Shown: positions 17,225 to 25,964, counted from the first letter of the stretch. The stretch is DNA of 64,000 nucleotides from Clostridium isatidis (GCF_002285495.1 NZ_CP016786.1:1502001-1566000); one strand, 5' to 3'. The notes: generated by a model not told the origin, from the sequence alone. Translations and numbers: made by a program.

Positions 17225-17845
17225 ATGACTACAGCAATTCCTACATATAAAAAAATTGCCTTAGATATTGCAAATAAAATTAAAAATGGAGCTATTCAAG
17301 AAGGTACAATTTTACATGGCCGCTCTATTTTAGCCAGTAAATATAATGTATCTCCTGAAACCATAAGAAGGGCCATTATGCTTTTAGAAGATATAGAAGC
17401 AGTTAAAGCTATTAAAGGTAAGGGGGTATTGGTTGTTTCTAAAGAACAGGCAGTCTCCTTTTTAAAAAGAAATCAATCAATTTCAAGTATGAAAGATTAT
17501 AAAACAAAAATTCAAAATCTTTTAGAAAAAAGAAAAGAAATAGAAGATGAATTATTAAAATCTATTAATGGAATTATAGATTACTCAAGTAGATTTGACG
17601 AAGTAAATGCAATTGTACCAATAGAATTTACAATTCCAGAAGATTGTATTTATATAGGAAAAACCTCAGCAGAAATTAAGTTATGGCAAAATACTGGAGC
17701 AACTTTAATTGCAATTAAAAGAGATGATAAATTAATTATATCTCCAGGTCCTTACATAACAATAGAAGGTGGGGATGTATTTATTGTAGTTGGAAATGAT
17801 GAAATAAAAACTTCTGTTCCAGACTTTTTATTTGCAAAAAAATAA
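17225..17845 (+). CDS. busR: BusR-like GntR / RCK_C regulator, probable c-di-AMP sensor
   Basis: The N-terminal GntR winged helix (GRSILASKYNVSPETIRRAI) is followed by a coiled coil (about residues 95-130) and a C-terminal RCK_C (TrkA_C) domain (CIYIGKTSAEIKLWQNTGAT, then GDVFIVVGND). This exact order is that of BusR, which in streptococci and lactococci binds c-di-AMP and represses the betaine importer busAB. Here it lies divergent from the equivalent importer. I prefer the ATG at 17225, seven bases after GGAGG; the ATG at 17222 is also possible. A longer frame starting with TTG is rejected. Confidence 0.85.
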   Translation: MTTAIPTYKKIALDIANKIKNGAIQEGTILHGRSILASKYNVSPETIRRAIMLLEDIEAVKAIKGKGVLVVSKEQAVSFLKRNQSISSMKDYKTKIQNLLEKRKEIEDELLKSINGIIDYSSRFDEVNAIVPIEFTIPEDCIYIGKTSAEIKLWQNTGATLIAIKRDDKLIISPGPYITIEGGDVFIVVGNDEIKTSVPDFLFAKK

Positions 17846-17883
17846 AACAGTTGCTAAAGGACATATGTCCTTTAGCAACTGTT
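17846..17883. terminator. Bidirectional terminator (38-bp perfect palindrome)
   Basis: AACAGTTGCTAAAGGACAT and its exact complement form a 19-bp stem between two convergent genes. The T-run is better on the minus strand (after the HMA gene). Confidence 0.9.
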
Positions 17884-17890
17884 AATTAAA

Positions 17891-18094
17891 TTATTCTATT
17901 TTATGACCTGTCTTTTCTATAGATTTTTTTATATCTTCTTGGTTTGCAGGTTCATTATAAATCACTTCTACAGAACCTCTTGCCTTATCAACACAAACTT
18001 TATTTACTCCCTCTACTTTTTCAAGAGAGTTTTTAATTTGTGTTTTTATATTTTCATTTGCAATTCCATTAACCTGACAATGAAATCTTTCCAT
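17891..18094 (-). CDS. HMA-fold protein lacking the CxxC metal motif
   Basis: A 67-residue protein with the beta-alpha-beta pattern of CopZ-like heavy-metal-associated domains (LEKVEGVNKVCVDKARGSVEV, then IKKSIEKTGHKIE). The metal loop that is normally MxCxxC reads FHCQVNGIA, so only one cysteine remains. Copper binding in the CopZ manner is therefore doubtful. No copper ATPase is adjacent. AAGGAG precedes the ATG. Confidence 0.75.
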   Translation of the reverse strand: MERFHCQVNGIANENIKTQIKNSLEKVEGVNKVCVDKARGSVEVIYNEPANQEDIKKSIEKTGHKIE

Positions 18095-18143
18095 ACTATA
18101 TCTCCTTTCATTTTTAATTCAAATATAGTATGTCCAAATATAA

Positions 18144-19034
18144 TTAATCTATTTCTATGAACTTTCTTAAACTAGATAGAATATTTTCCTCATTATCTTC
18201 ACAATCTATTCCACCTATAGATATACTTGGTTTAGTCTTTCCATGAAAATCACTTCCACAGGTTAAAAATAAATTATGTTTTTTAGCAAAATTTTTATAA
18301 AACTCTACTTGTTCCTTGCTATGATAGCTGCTATACACTTCCATGCCCTTTATTCCTTGAGAAATAATTTCTTCTAATAATGTTTCATCTTCTTTTACAT
18401 TATTTCCTGGATGAGCTAAAACTGGAACGCCTCCGCTTTTCTCAATAACTTCGATTGCTTCTTTTAAACTAATGTATTTAACTTCTGCATAAGCAGCTTT
18501 ACCTTTTGCACAAAAATCCCAATAAAAATTAACATAAGGATTATCGCTTCTAGAACCATTTTTGTAATAAGGCTGTAATAAAGGATTTTTCTTATCCTTA
18601 TCATATAACATTGCGGCCTCAGCAATCATTTCTCCATTTACTACACCATTTCTTGATAATTTTTCTATTATTTCATCTGAAAAATCTATGCCTAACTCAC
18701 GAACTAATTTCATACGTTTTTTAGAAGCTTCTTGTTCCTGCATTATTATATCTTCTTCTATTTTATCAAAAGCTGATGTTTTATAATCTATGCCATAGCC
18801 TAAAACATGTAAATTTACTTCACCAATAGTACAATCTAATTCAATTGCCGGTATTATTTTAATTTCTTTATCAAGACAATAATCCATAGCTTCCTCAATA
18901 GCTTTAATAGAATTATGATCAGCAATAGCAAAGTATTTTTGCTTTTTTTCTAAACATAAATCAACTAATTCTTTTGGGCTAAATTCTCCATCATCACTAA
19001 TATATGAATGCATGTGTAAATCAATATAACTCAT
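18144..19034 (-). CDS. PHP-domain phosphoesterase
   Basis: The 296 residues have the PHP metal motifs: DLHMHSYISDDGEFSP at the start, IADHNSI, PAIELDC, a VLAHPG segment and a terminal GSDFHG. This set is typical of stand-alone PHP phosphoesterases of the YciV/RnaAM type, which act on 3',5'-bisphosphates or short RNA ends. It lies 24 bases after the ROK regulator gene and is likely co-transcribed with it. The precise substrate cannot be told. Confidence 0.88.
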   Translation of the reverse strand: MSYIDLHMHSYISDDGEFSPKELVDLCLEKKQKYFAIADHNSIKAIEEAMDYCLDKEIKIIPAIELDCTIGEVNLHVLGYGIDYKTSAFDKIEEDIIMQEQEASKKRMKLVRELGIDFSDEIIEKLSRNGVVNGEMIAEAAMLYDKDKKNPLLQPYYKNGSRSDNPYVNFYWDFCAKGKAAYAEVKYISLKEAIEVIEKSGGVPVLAHPGNNVKEDETLLEEIISQGIKGMEVYSSYHSKEQVEFYKNFAKKHNLFLTCGSDFHGKTKPSISIGGIDCEDNEENILSSLRKFIEID

Positions 19035-19058
19035 CTTAATTCTCCTTTATAAAAATTA

Positions 19059-20057
19059 TTATTCTTTATAACTTTCTAATTCCTTTAATGTAATATGCTT
19101 AATGCCAATTTCAAAATCCTTATTAATTTCCTTAGAAATAATTATTTCAGGTATCATTACTCTTTCTATTTCTGAATTGCAATTATTTGTAACTTCCTCA
19201 ATTATAGTTTCATCTATCTTATCGTTATAAACTACAATAAGATCTGGATTATACATACAATTAAAAGACAATATAGTTTTCGCAATTATTTCTCTTATTT
19301 TATTGAGATTATAGTCAAAACTTTCCCAATAAATTTTGTTATGAGGAAGGTATTTTATTTCTCCTGCAAGCCCATTTCTACCTTTATGAATTTTCCCATT
19401 AATATATATGCCGGCACCAGGTGGATAATTATTAGGAAAATATATTCCTATGGCAGTTTTTTTTGTAGAAATATTATTAGAAAAACAGTAGCCGGCTATT
19501 GCTAAATTAATATCATTTTCTATTAATACTGGAATATTAAATTTTTCTTTTATATAAGAAGTGAAGAAAGTATTTTCTAATTCTTTATAATCACTAATTA
19601 ACAGCCTTCCATTTACTTCTACTACAGGCATGCCAAAACTGATTATTCCTATATTAGGATACTTTATTGTCATGTCTTCTATTATATTATCAAAGCTGTA
19701 AATATCTATTTCTCTTATTACTTTTTCATACTTTTCGATTATTTCCCCATACAAATTAACAACAGCTATATAAGCAGTATTTTCTCCATTATATTCATTC
19801 ATATAAATTATCAAAGCTAATTTATATTCGCTATTAAATTTATAAGATACCGCTGGTCTTCCTCCTCCAGAAGGAAGCATTTCTCCTTCTATTATTTCTC
19901 TATTTTCAAGAAGATAATTTACTAGGGAGTTAATTGTAACTACACTTAATCCTGTTAATTCTGATAGTTGAGGTTTGGTTGCTACTCTTTTTTCCTTAAG
20001 AACCCTTCTTAATATATTTAAATTACCTGCTTTTATTAGGTTAATATTCTTGCCCAT
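19059..20057 (-). CDS. ROK-family transcriptional regulator (NagC/XylR-like)
   Basis: The N-terminal winged helix (VATKPQLSELTGLSVVTINS) precedes a ROK domain (residues 90-330) with VLIENDINLAIAGY and GAGIYINGKIHKGRNGLAGE. The usual zinc-binding cysteine cluster after that motif is missing, and the DxGxT ATP-binding motif is not evident, so it is a regulator rather than a kinase. The window gives no sugar operon next to it. Two palindromes sit exactly in its promoter, which indicates autorepression. Confidence 0.87.
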   Translation of the reverse strand: MGKNINLIKAGNLNILRRVLKEKRVATKPQLSELTGLSVVTINSLVNYLLENREIIEGEMLPSGGGRPAVSYKFNSEYKLALIIYMNEYNGENTAYIAVVNLYGEIIEKYEKVIREIDIYSFDNIIEDMTIKYPNIGIISFGMPVVEVNGRLLISDYKELENTFFTSYIKEKFNIPVLIENDINLAIAGYCFSNNISTKKTAIGIYFPNNYPPGAGIYINGKIHKGRNGLAGEIKYLPHNKIYWESFDYNLNKIREIIAKTILSFNCMYNPDLIVVYNDKIDETIIEEVTNNCNSEIERVMIPEIIISKEINKDFEIGIKHITLKELESYKE

Positions 20058-20089
20058 TCAACACCTCCTAAGTTTATAAATAAACTTTA

Positions 20090-20148
20090 TTAAGAAACTT
20101 TATAAAGCTTCTTAATTAAAGTATAGAAAGCATTCTATACTTTGTCAA
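20090..20148 (-). promoter_or_regulatory. ROK gene promoter with two adjacent palindromic operators
   Basis: Minus-strand TTGACA (20143-20148), 17 bases, TATACT (20120-20125). Palindrome 1, AAAGTATAGAA/TTCTATACTTT (20118-20143), fills the spacer and -10. Palindrome 2 (20090-20115), TTAAGAA-a-CTTTATAAAG-c-TTCTTAA, covers the transcription start region. Confidence 0.7.
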
Positions 20149-20169
20149 TTCTTTATTTTCCTATACATA

Positions 20170-20200
20170 AAATATGGGATGCCATAGGCACCCCAAAAGA
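20170..20200 (-). terminator. Terminator after CPBP gene
   Basis: On the minus strand GGGGTGCC, TAT, GGCATCCC, extended by AAAATAT/ATATTTT arms. Confidence 0.85.
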
Positions 20201-20213
20201 TATTTTATATTTA

Positions 20214-21029
20214 CTAAATTTCTATTTTAAGCTTTTCTTCTACGGAAATATTTTTACTTTTTATTAGATAAATTGATGCAAATACACCAATTGTTCCTAA
20301 TATTATAAAAGCAATATGAACTCCCCTTGTGATAATTGCTTCAGGAACTAATTCTGGTATAATACTCGATGCTAAATTATTTACAATATGCATTAAAACA
20401 GCCGGCCATATAGATTTTGTCTTATAAACTGCATATCCAAGTAATATTCCCATTAAGGTAGCATAAGCACTTTGAATTAAATTAAAATGGAAAAGTCCAA
20501 ATAATATTGCTTGTATAATAATTGTCCAAAGTACTGAAAATTTTTTGATTAATGTTTTATAAATTAACCCTCTAAATATTAATTCTTCTACAAAAGGACC
20601 TATTATTCCTACTGATATTATTACAATGAACATATTACCTTGAGTTATTGGGGAAAGAGTTTCTTCCATTGTAGCAAAATGCTCTGCTAATAATCCTGCT
20701 TCTTGAATTATACTTAAAACACCCGAATCAAATAACCAAATACTTAGTCCTAATATAATTGCAATAATCATATTTAAATTATTTGATTTTATAAATTGCA
20801 ATTCTTCTTTAATATTTTTCTTTCTTACCCTATAAATTATTAAAATTGTAACTGCGGTTATAATGTTATTTAATATAAAAATAATACTCATAGAACTTCC
20901 AATATAATTTTCAATTCCAAGAATATCTACTTCACTTCCACTTGATAAGCTTGTTGCTGCATATATAAAACCAATAACCATTCCAGCAATACCAGATACT
21001 ACTACTTGAATTACTAAAACTAATAGCAA
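20214..21029 (-). CDS. CPBP (CAAX/Abi) intramembrane protease; N-terminal start uncertain
   Basis: A membrane protein of about eight helices with the CPBP motifs: GPFVEELIFRGLIY (glutamate pair and Arg), FGLFHFN and LMHIVNNLAS. The family covers prenyl-protein proteases and bacteriocin immunity proteins. The frame as read begins at a TTG (21029) in mid-helix with no ribosome site. Fourteen codons upstream in the same frame lies a stop; one base less in the A4 run at 21072-21075 (plus strand) would connect the frame to a GTG at 21078 with an AAAGGT ribosome site, giving MKDEGKFKSFF... So an N-terminal frameshift or sequence error is likely. Confidence 0.8.
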   Translation of the reverse strand: MLLVLVIQVVVSGIAGMVIGFIYAATSLSSGSEVDILGIENYIGSSMSIIFILNNIITAVTILIIYRVRKKNIKEELQFIKSNNLNMIIAIILGLSIWLFDSGVLSIIQEAGLLAEHFATMEETLSPITQGNMFIVIISVGIIGPFVEELIFRGLIYKTLIKKFSVLWTIIIQAILFGLFHFNLIQSAYATLMGILLGYAVYKTKSIWPAVLMHIVNNLASSIIPELVPEAIITRGVHIAFIILGTIGVFASIYLIKSKNISVEEKLKIEI

Positions 21030-21212
21030 ATATCCTATTGCTGCAAAAAAACTTTTAAATTTTCCTTCATCTTTTCACTACCTTTCATTATCATATTTAT
21101 TATTCCATTTATTAAATTTGCAACTTATATTAGTATACCTTATTTTTCCATAAAATTCTATATTCTTGTAGAAAATATATTTTTGCTCAAATATCTAATT
21201 TTATAGTAAATA

Positions 21213-21266
21213 AAAAAAGCCCAAAGGGCTTATAAAAAATATCGATGGTATTACTACCATCGATAT
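21213..21266 (-). terminator. Tandem terminators after speE
   Basis: First in transcription order, ATATCGATGGTA and its near-exact complement (21239-21266), followed by T6. Second, AGCCC/GGGCT (21219-21230), followed by T7. Confidence 0.85.
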
Positions 21267-21275
21267 ATAAAAACT

Positions 21276-22133
21276 TTATACACTTTCTAATTCTTCTTTT
21301 ACATAGTTAGGCAAAGCAAAGGCGCCTATATGAAGATCTGTATTATAGTATTTAGTCTTAATTCCGAAACAATTCCACTCATCTGCTTTAAGATCAGCTA
21401 CAGGATCGTATTTTTTAGAAGCAAATCCAAACAACCAATGTCCTGAAGCATAAGTTGGCATATGAAATTGATATACCTTAGCAATTGGGAAATTATTTTT
21501 AATCTTGCTATGAGATCTCTTCATTTCGCGGCGATATTCATCATAGTATGGACTTTCATGTTGATTTATTAAAATTCCATCTTCAGAAAGAACTCTATAA
21601 CAGTTTTTATAGAATTCATGAGTGAATAATCCCTCTCCTGGTCCAATTGGGTCTGTAGAATCTACTAAGATTAAATCATAACTTCCTTCTTTTGCATCTC
21701 TAACAAAAGCAAGACCATCTTCAAAGTATAATTTTAATCTATCATCATTATCTAACTTACAAGCTGTACTTGGCAGATATTTTTGGCATAGCCTAACAAC
21801 TCTTTCATCTATTTCAACCATATCTACTTTTTCAATTGTATTGTATCTTAATATTTCTCTAGCAGTACCACCATCACCGCCACCAATAATTAATACCTTC
21901 TTAATATTAGGGTTTACTGCCATAGGTACAGCAGTAATCATTTCATGATAAATAAATTCATCCTTTTCTGTAAGCATTATTAAGCCATCTAATGTAAAGA
22001 ATTTGCCAAAGGTTTTTGTATTGAAAAAGTCAATTTTTTGAAATGGTGTTTCCTCACTATAAATATGTTCATCTACTAACATTGAAAACTTTGCACCTTC
22101 TGAAAGTTTTTCTGAATACCATAAATCTAACAT
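21276..22133 (-). CDS. speE: Spermidine synthase
   Basis: The 285-residue aminopropyltransferase joins decarboxylated SAM and putrescine. It shows VLIIGGGDGGTAREILRY (the SAM-type binding loop), VEIDERVV, and the catalytic DSTDPIGPGEGLF segment with the proton-abstracting Asp. It follows speD by 90 bases, and the two make the spermidine pathway; a putrescine source is not in the window. Confidence 0.96.
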   Translation of the reverse strand: MLDLWYSEKLSEGAKFSMLVDEHIYSEETPFQKIDFFNTKTFGKFFTLDGLIMLTEKDEFIYHEMITAVPMAVNPNIKKVLIIGGGDGGTAREILRYNTIEKVDMVEIDERVVRLCQKYLPSTACKLDNDDRLKLYFEDGLAFVRDAKEGSYDLILVDSTDPIGPGEGLFTHEFYKNCYRVLSEDGILINQHESPYYDEYRREMKRSHSKIKNNFPIAKVYQFHMPTYASGHWLFGFASKKYDPVADLKADEWNCFGIKTKYYNTDLHIGAFALPNYVKEELESV

Positions 22134-22223
22134 TCTGTTCCTCCTTACATATCTTTCATTATTTATATAAATATTAAGGTTATAATCATATATCCTTTAA
22201 TAAAAAAACTATAAAATTTACTG

Positions 22224-23045
22224 TTATAGGGGGGTATTAGATCCATAAAATATTTCGTCCATTTCCTTCTTAAGCTTTTTAGTTATATGATTTATCTCAT
22301 TTATAGTTAATTCATTTTTAGTGTATCCAAATAAATAATTATCTAAATCAAACTCTTTTAATTTAAATTTGGTATGGAAAATATTCTCTTGATATATATT
22401 AACATCTATCATATCATACTTTTGACTTATGCTTTTAGGAATATAATTCTGTATAGAATTAATCTTATGATCTATAAATATTTTTTTCCCTTTTATGTCT
22501 CTTGTAAATCCTCTAACTCTGTAATCAACCGTCATAATATCAGAATCAAAGGAATGCACTAAATAATTAAGGGCCTTAAGAGGCGATATCTCTCCGCAGG
22601 TTGATACATCTATATCTGCTCTAAAAGTGCAAATTCCATCATCTGGATGATATTCTGGATAAGTATGAACAGTAATATGACTTTTATCCAAATGAGCCAA
22701 TATAGTTTCTGGTAGCGGTCCTGGTTCATTGCTAGTATTACTAGCCTTTGTAATTTCACTAGTTTCTTCCATGGGATACTCACACACCAAAATTGTAACA
22801 CTTGCCCCTTGTGGGTCATAATCCTGCTTTGCAATATTAAGGATATTAGCTCCTATAATATTAGTAACATTCGTAAGAATTTCTGTTAATTTTTCTGCAT
22901 TATACTGTTCATCTATGTATTGTATATATGCTTCTCTTTCTTGTGGTGTTTTTGTATAACATATATCATACATATTGAAAGATAAGGATTTTGTTAAATT
23001 GTTAAAACCATGTAATTTTAATTTCTTATTTCTATTTATAGACAA
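22224..23045 (-). CDS. speD: S-adenosylmethionine decarboxylase proenzyme (E. coli SpeD type)
   Basis: The protein resembles E. coli SpeD closely in length (273 against 264) and sequence. DKSHITVHTYPEYHPDDG contains the serine where the chain self-cleaves to form the pyruvoyl cofactor. TFRADIDVSTCGEISPLKA and YRVRGFTRDIKGKKIFIDH follow. The start is a TTG with an AGGAGG 13 bases upstream, somewhat far. It feeds decarboxylated SAM to the neighbouring SpeE. Confidence 0.95.
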   Translation of the reverse strand: MSINRNKKLKLHGFNNLTKSLSFNMYDICYTKTPQEREAYIQYIDEQYNAEKLTEILTNVTNIIGANILNIAKQDYDPQGASVTILVCEYPMEETSEITKASNTSNEPGPLPETILAHLDKSHITVHTYPEYHPDDGICTFRADIDVSTCGEISPLKALNYLVHSFDSDIMTVDYRVRGFTRDIKGKKIFIDHKINSIQNYIPKSISQKYDMIDVNIYQENIFHTKFKLKEFDLDNYLFGYTKNELTINEINHITKKLKKEMDEIFYGSNTPL

Positions 23046-23186
23046 TTTATCTAATCAGCCTCCTAATTATAAATTTTTGTTAAATTAATTCTATACATAC
23101 AACACTAATATTAATATGTAGATCAAAATATTTCAATAAAAATATTTTGATTATTAAACAATTTTTTGAGGAATTATTTTACTAAC

Positions 23187-23224
23187 AAAAGGCTGCAAGA
23201 TTTATTGCTTGCAGCCTTTTTATT
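23187..23224. terminator. Terminator after MOSC gene
   Basis: AAAAGGCTGCAAG, loop, CTTGCAGCCTTTT: 13-bp stem with A-run and T-run on either side. Confidence 0.9.
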
Positions 23225-23235
23225 CTAATATTCTA

Positions 23236-23673
23236 TTATTCAGAAATTACTTCTATTTTATCTCCTGCTTTAATTCTTCCACCCTTTATAACTCTTGTAA
23301 ATATGCCTTCCCTTGGCATAACACAATCTCCAACTAATTTACGAATATTGCATCCTGTATGACATTCTTTACCTATTTGAGTAACTTCTTGAATAGTTTC
23401 ACCAATCTTAAGCTTTGTTCCAATAGGCAGCTCATAAAGAATAATTCCTTCTGTAGTGAGATTTTCTGCAAATTTTCCATTATAAAATTTATCTCCCTTT
23501 AAAGATTTCATCTTATTAATACTTTCAAGTCCTAAGAGACTCACTTGTCTATGCCATTTTCCTGCATGAGCATCTCCTTCTAGACCAAAGTCTTCAACAA
23601 AGTTTCCTTCAGGAATTGATCTTTTAGGAACTCCTTTAATATCGCTAATATTTACTGCTACTACCCTTCCCAT
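23236..23673 (-). CDS. MOSC-domain protein
   Basis: The 145-residue MOSC protein has GLEGDAHAGKWHRQVSLL near the start and the conserved cysteine in IGKECHTGCNIRKLVGDCVM. MOSC domains handle sulfur carried on that cysteine or bind molybdenum cofactor. It directly follows moaC, so a role in cofactor maturation is likely. Its ATG begins right after the moaC stop codon. Confidence 0.9.
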   Translation of the reverse strand: MGRVVAVNISDIKGVPKRSIPEGNFVEDFGLEGDAHAGKWHRQVSLLGLESINKMKSLKGDKFYNGKFAENLTTEGIILYELPIGTKLKIGETIQEVTQIGKECHTGCNIRKLVGDCVMPREGIFTRVIKGGRIKAGDKIEVISE

Positions 23674-24159
23674 TTAAAGTATATCTCCATTTCTTAAATA
23701 TTCTCCTGATTTTCCACCTGTTTTCTTTACTAATCTTATGTTATCAATAATCATTTTTTTATCAATAGATTTGCACATATCATAAATTGTAAGGGCAGCT
23801 GTAGAAACAGCTGTTAAAGCTTCCATTTCCACTCCTGTTTTTCCTGTAGTCTTAGCTTCAGCCTCAATATGAATAGCAGATTTTTCTTCATCAAACTTAA
23901 AGCTTAAGTCTACTCCATCTATAAAAATATTATGACACATAGGAATAAGTTCACTTGTCTTCTTTGCTCCCATTATTCCAGCAACTTGAGCAACAGCTAA
24001 AACATCTCCCTTTTTCATATGTCCTTCTTTAACCTTAATTAAAGTTTCCTTACTCATATATATTGTTCCTCTTGCAATAGCAACTCTTTTAGTTTCATCT
24101 TTTCCTCCAACATCTACCATTCTTGCTTTGCCACTTTCATTAAAATGCGTAAACTTCAT
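23674..24159 (-). CDS. moaC: Cyclic pyranopterin monophosphate synthase
   Basis: At 161 residues it is full length and has all MoaC motifs: ARMVDVGGKDETKRVAIARG, AQVAGIMGAKKTSELIPMCH and TGKTGVEMEALTAVSTAALT. It converts the MoaA product to cyclic pyranopterin monophosphate, the first molybdopterin intermediate. It starts one base after the moaA stop, with AGGAGG inside the moaA end. Confidence 0.97.
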   Translation of the reverse strand: MKFTHFNESGKARMVDVGGKDETKRVAIARGTIYMSKETLIKVKEGHMKKGDVLAVAQVAGIMGAKKTSELIPMCHNIFIDGVDLSFKFDEEKSAIHIEAEAKTTGKTGVEMEALTAVSTAALTIYDMCKSIDKKMIIDNIRLVKKTGGKSGEYLRNGDIL

Positions 24160-24160
24160 C

Positions 24161-25123
24161 TTATCCTCCTATTTGATACATTTCCCTATCTATTGGTTTA
24201 TAATCTTCCTCATTTATATGGTGTTCTTTTGGTTTAACTCTTATTGCCTTTGCTAAAATTGGAATAATATCTTTATCTTCCCTTAGTGCTGATTTTATAT
24301 CTATTTCCCTATTTGAATGAAGGCATGGCTTTATTTTCCCATCTGATGTTAATCTAAATCTATTACATTTTGAACAAAAATTATGACTTATAGGATTAAT
24401 AAGTCCTATCTTTCCCTTTGCTCCCTCAAGCTTATAATACTTAGCTGTAGAAAACTCATCTTTACTTACTATAGGTATTAAATTAGGAATTTTCTGCAAT
24501 ACAGTTTTACTTGATAAGAATTTTTCATGAAATTTTAATCCATTTATTCCTATTGGCATTAACTCAATAAATCTTACCTCAATCTCCTTATCTATGGTTA
24601 AGTTTACAAAATCTTCTATTTCATCATCATTAAAGCCTTTTATTAATACTACATTTAACTTGATTGGATTTAACCCTGCTTCTTTAGCTGCTTCTAATCC
24701 TTCTAAAACATCAGATATTTTCCCATCTCTAGTTATATTTTTATATCTATCTTCCTTTAAAGTATCAAGACTAATATTTACTCTCTTTAATCCTGCTTCT
24801 TTTAGGGCTTTTCCCAGCTGTTTTAATAAAGTTCCATTTGTAGTCATAACTACTTCCTTTATTCCTGCTATACTAGATATTTTGTTGACTAAATCTACAA
24901 TACCTTTTCTAACTAATGGTTCTCCTCCAGTAAGTCTAATTTTATTTATACCTAGTTCTGCTGAAGCTCTGACTACTTTTTCAATTTCTTCAAAAGTAAG
25001 TATATCAGAATGGCACTTCTTATTTACTCCTTCTTCAGGTATACAATATTTACATCTTAAATTACATAAATCAGTTACAGATATTCTTAAATAAGTTATT
25101 TCTCGACCTTCCTTATCCAGCAT
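24161..25123 (-). CDS. moaA: GTP 3',8-cyclase (radical SAM)
   Basis: The 320-residue MoaA has the radical-SAM triad in CNLRCKYCIPEEG, a GGEPLVRKG motif, and the second cluster near the C-terminus in FCSKCNRFRLTSDGKIKPCL. It starts molybdopterin synthesis from GTP. I use the ATG at 25123 (MLDKEGREITYLRISV) after a GGGGGATTAGTT site; a longer frame to 25180 lacks one. Genes moaA, moaC and MOSC form one operon, divergent from mogA. Confidence 0.96.
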   Translation of the reverse strand: MLDKEGREITYLRISVTDLCNLRCKYCIPEEGVNKKCHSDILTFEEIEKVVRASAELGINKIRLTGGEPLVRKGIVDLVNKISSIAGIKEVVMTTNGTLLKQLGKALKEAGLKRVNISLDTLKEDRYKNITRDGKISDVLEGLEAAKEAGLNPIKLNVVLIKGFNDDEIEDFVNLTIDKEIEVRFIELMPIGINGLKFHEKFLSSKTVLQKIPNLIPIVSKDEFSTAKYYKLEGAKGKIGLINPISHNFCSKCNRFRLTSDGKIKPCLHSNREIDIKSALREDKDIIPILAKAIRVKPKEHHINEEDYKPIDREMYQIGG

Positions 25124-25377
25124 AACTAATCCCCCATTCTTATATTTACAGGACCAGGCTTTTAAATATATAAAAAACACTTAAAGGTACATATAAATTT
25201 AACCTTGATAATTACTATAATAGATATTATAGACAAGCTTCTCTTCCCTTACAATCTTTTTATTAAAAATCATCTCTTTCTAAAAACCCTATCTATTGAT
25301 ATAAAGTTACTTTTATATTAATATTTGAATAAATGTATAAATATTAATTTAAATTTATTTTAAGGACGGTGTTAGCA

Positions 25378-25881
25378 TTGTTTAAGGTAGGTATTATAAC
25401 TGCTAGTGATAAAGGATATGCTGGTGAAAGAGAAGATAAAAGTGCAGAAACTATTAAGGAAATCTTATTAAGAAATAATTATAAACTGTCATATTATAAA
25501 GTTCTTCCTGATGATAGAGAAATGTTAAGTAAGGAAATGATAAAATTATGCGACGATTTAAAGCTTGATTTAGTATTAACTACAGGAGGAACAGGATTTT
25601 CCCCTAGAGACTGGACGCCTGAAGCAACCTTAGATATAATCCATAGGCAGGTTCCTGGAATTTCTGAAGCTATGAGGGCTTATAGCATAGCTATTACTCC
25701 TAAAGGAATGTTAAGTAGAGGAGTTTCTGGAATTCGTAATAACACCTTAATTATTAATCTACCTGGAAGCCCAAAGGCTTGTAAAGAAAACTTAGAATAT
25801 ATTATTCCTACATTAAAACATGGCTTGGAAATTTTAAAAGGCAAGACTGCAAACTGCGCTGAGCCAATCCATAATTTATAA
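25378..25881 (+). CDS. Molybdopterin adenylyltransferase (MogA/MoaB family)
   Basis: This family adenylylates molybdopterin before metal insertion. Motifs are VGIITASDKGYAGEREDKS, LTTGGTGFSPRDWTPEAT and IINLPGSPKACKEN. The start is most likely the TTG at 25378 (MFKVGIITASDKG), with AAGGA 10 bases upstream; a GTG at 25369 lies too near that site. It is divergent from moaA, so the two units share the gap at 25124-25377. No riboswitch-like structure stood out there. Confidence 0.93.
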   Translation: MFKVGIITASDKGYAGEREDKSAETIKEILLRNNYKLSYYKVLPDDREMLSKEMIKLCDDLKLDLVLTTGGTGFSPRDWTPEATLDIIHRQVPGISEAMRAYSIAITPKGMLSRGVSGIRNNTLIINLPGSPKACKENLEYIIPTLKHGLEILKGKTANCAEPIHNL

Positions 25882-25930
25882 AGTGCCGCTCTCAATTAAA
25901 ATTCAATCTAGATCATTTAATTTATAATAG

Positions 25931-25964
25931 TAGGGAGTAATTCAACTTTTTGAATTACTCCCTA
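25931..25964 (+). terminator. Terminator after mogA
   Basis: TAGGGAGTAATTCAA, CTTT, TTGAATTACTCCCTA: 15-bp perfect stem. Confidence 0.85.

Noticed and set aside
24594..25094. 166-codon open frame on the plus strand opposite moaA
   Set aside because: It is fully antisense to a clear moaA with both cysteine clusters and shows no protein-family features.
25124..25377. Molybdenum-cofactor riboswitch between moaA and mogA
   Set aside because: No long paired GC-bearing structure of the kind expected is visible in this A/T-rich gap.
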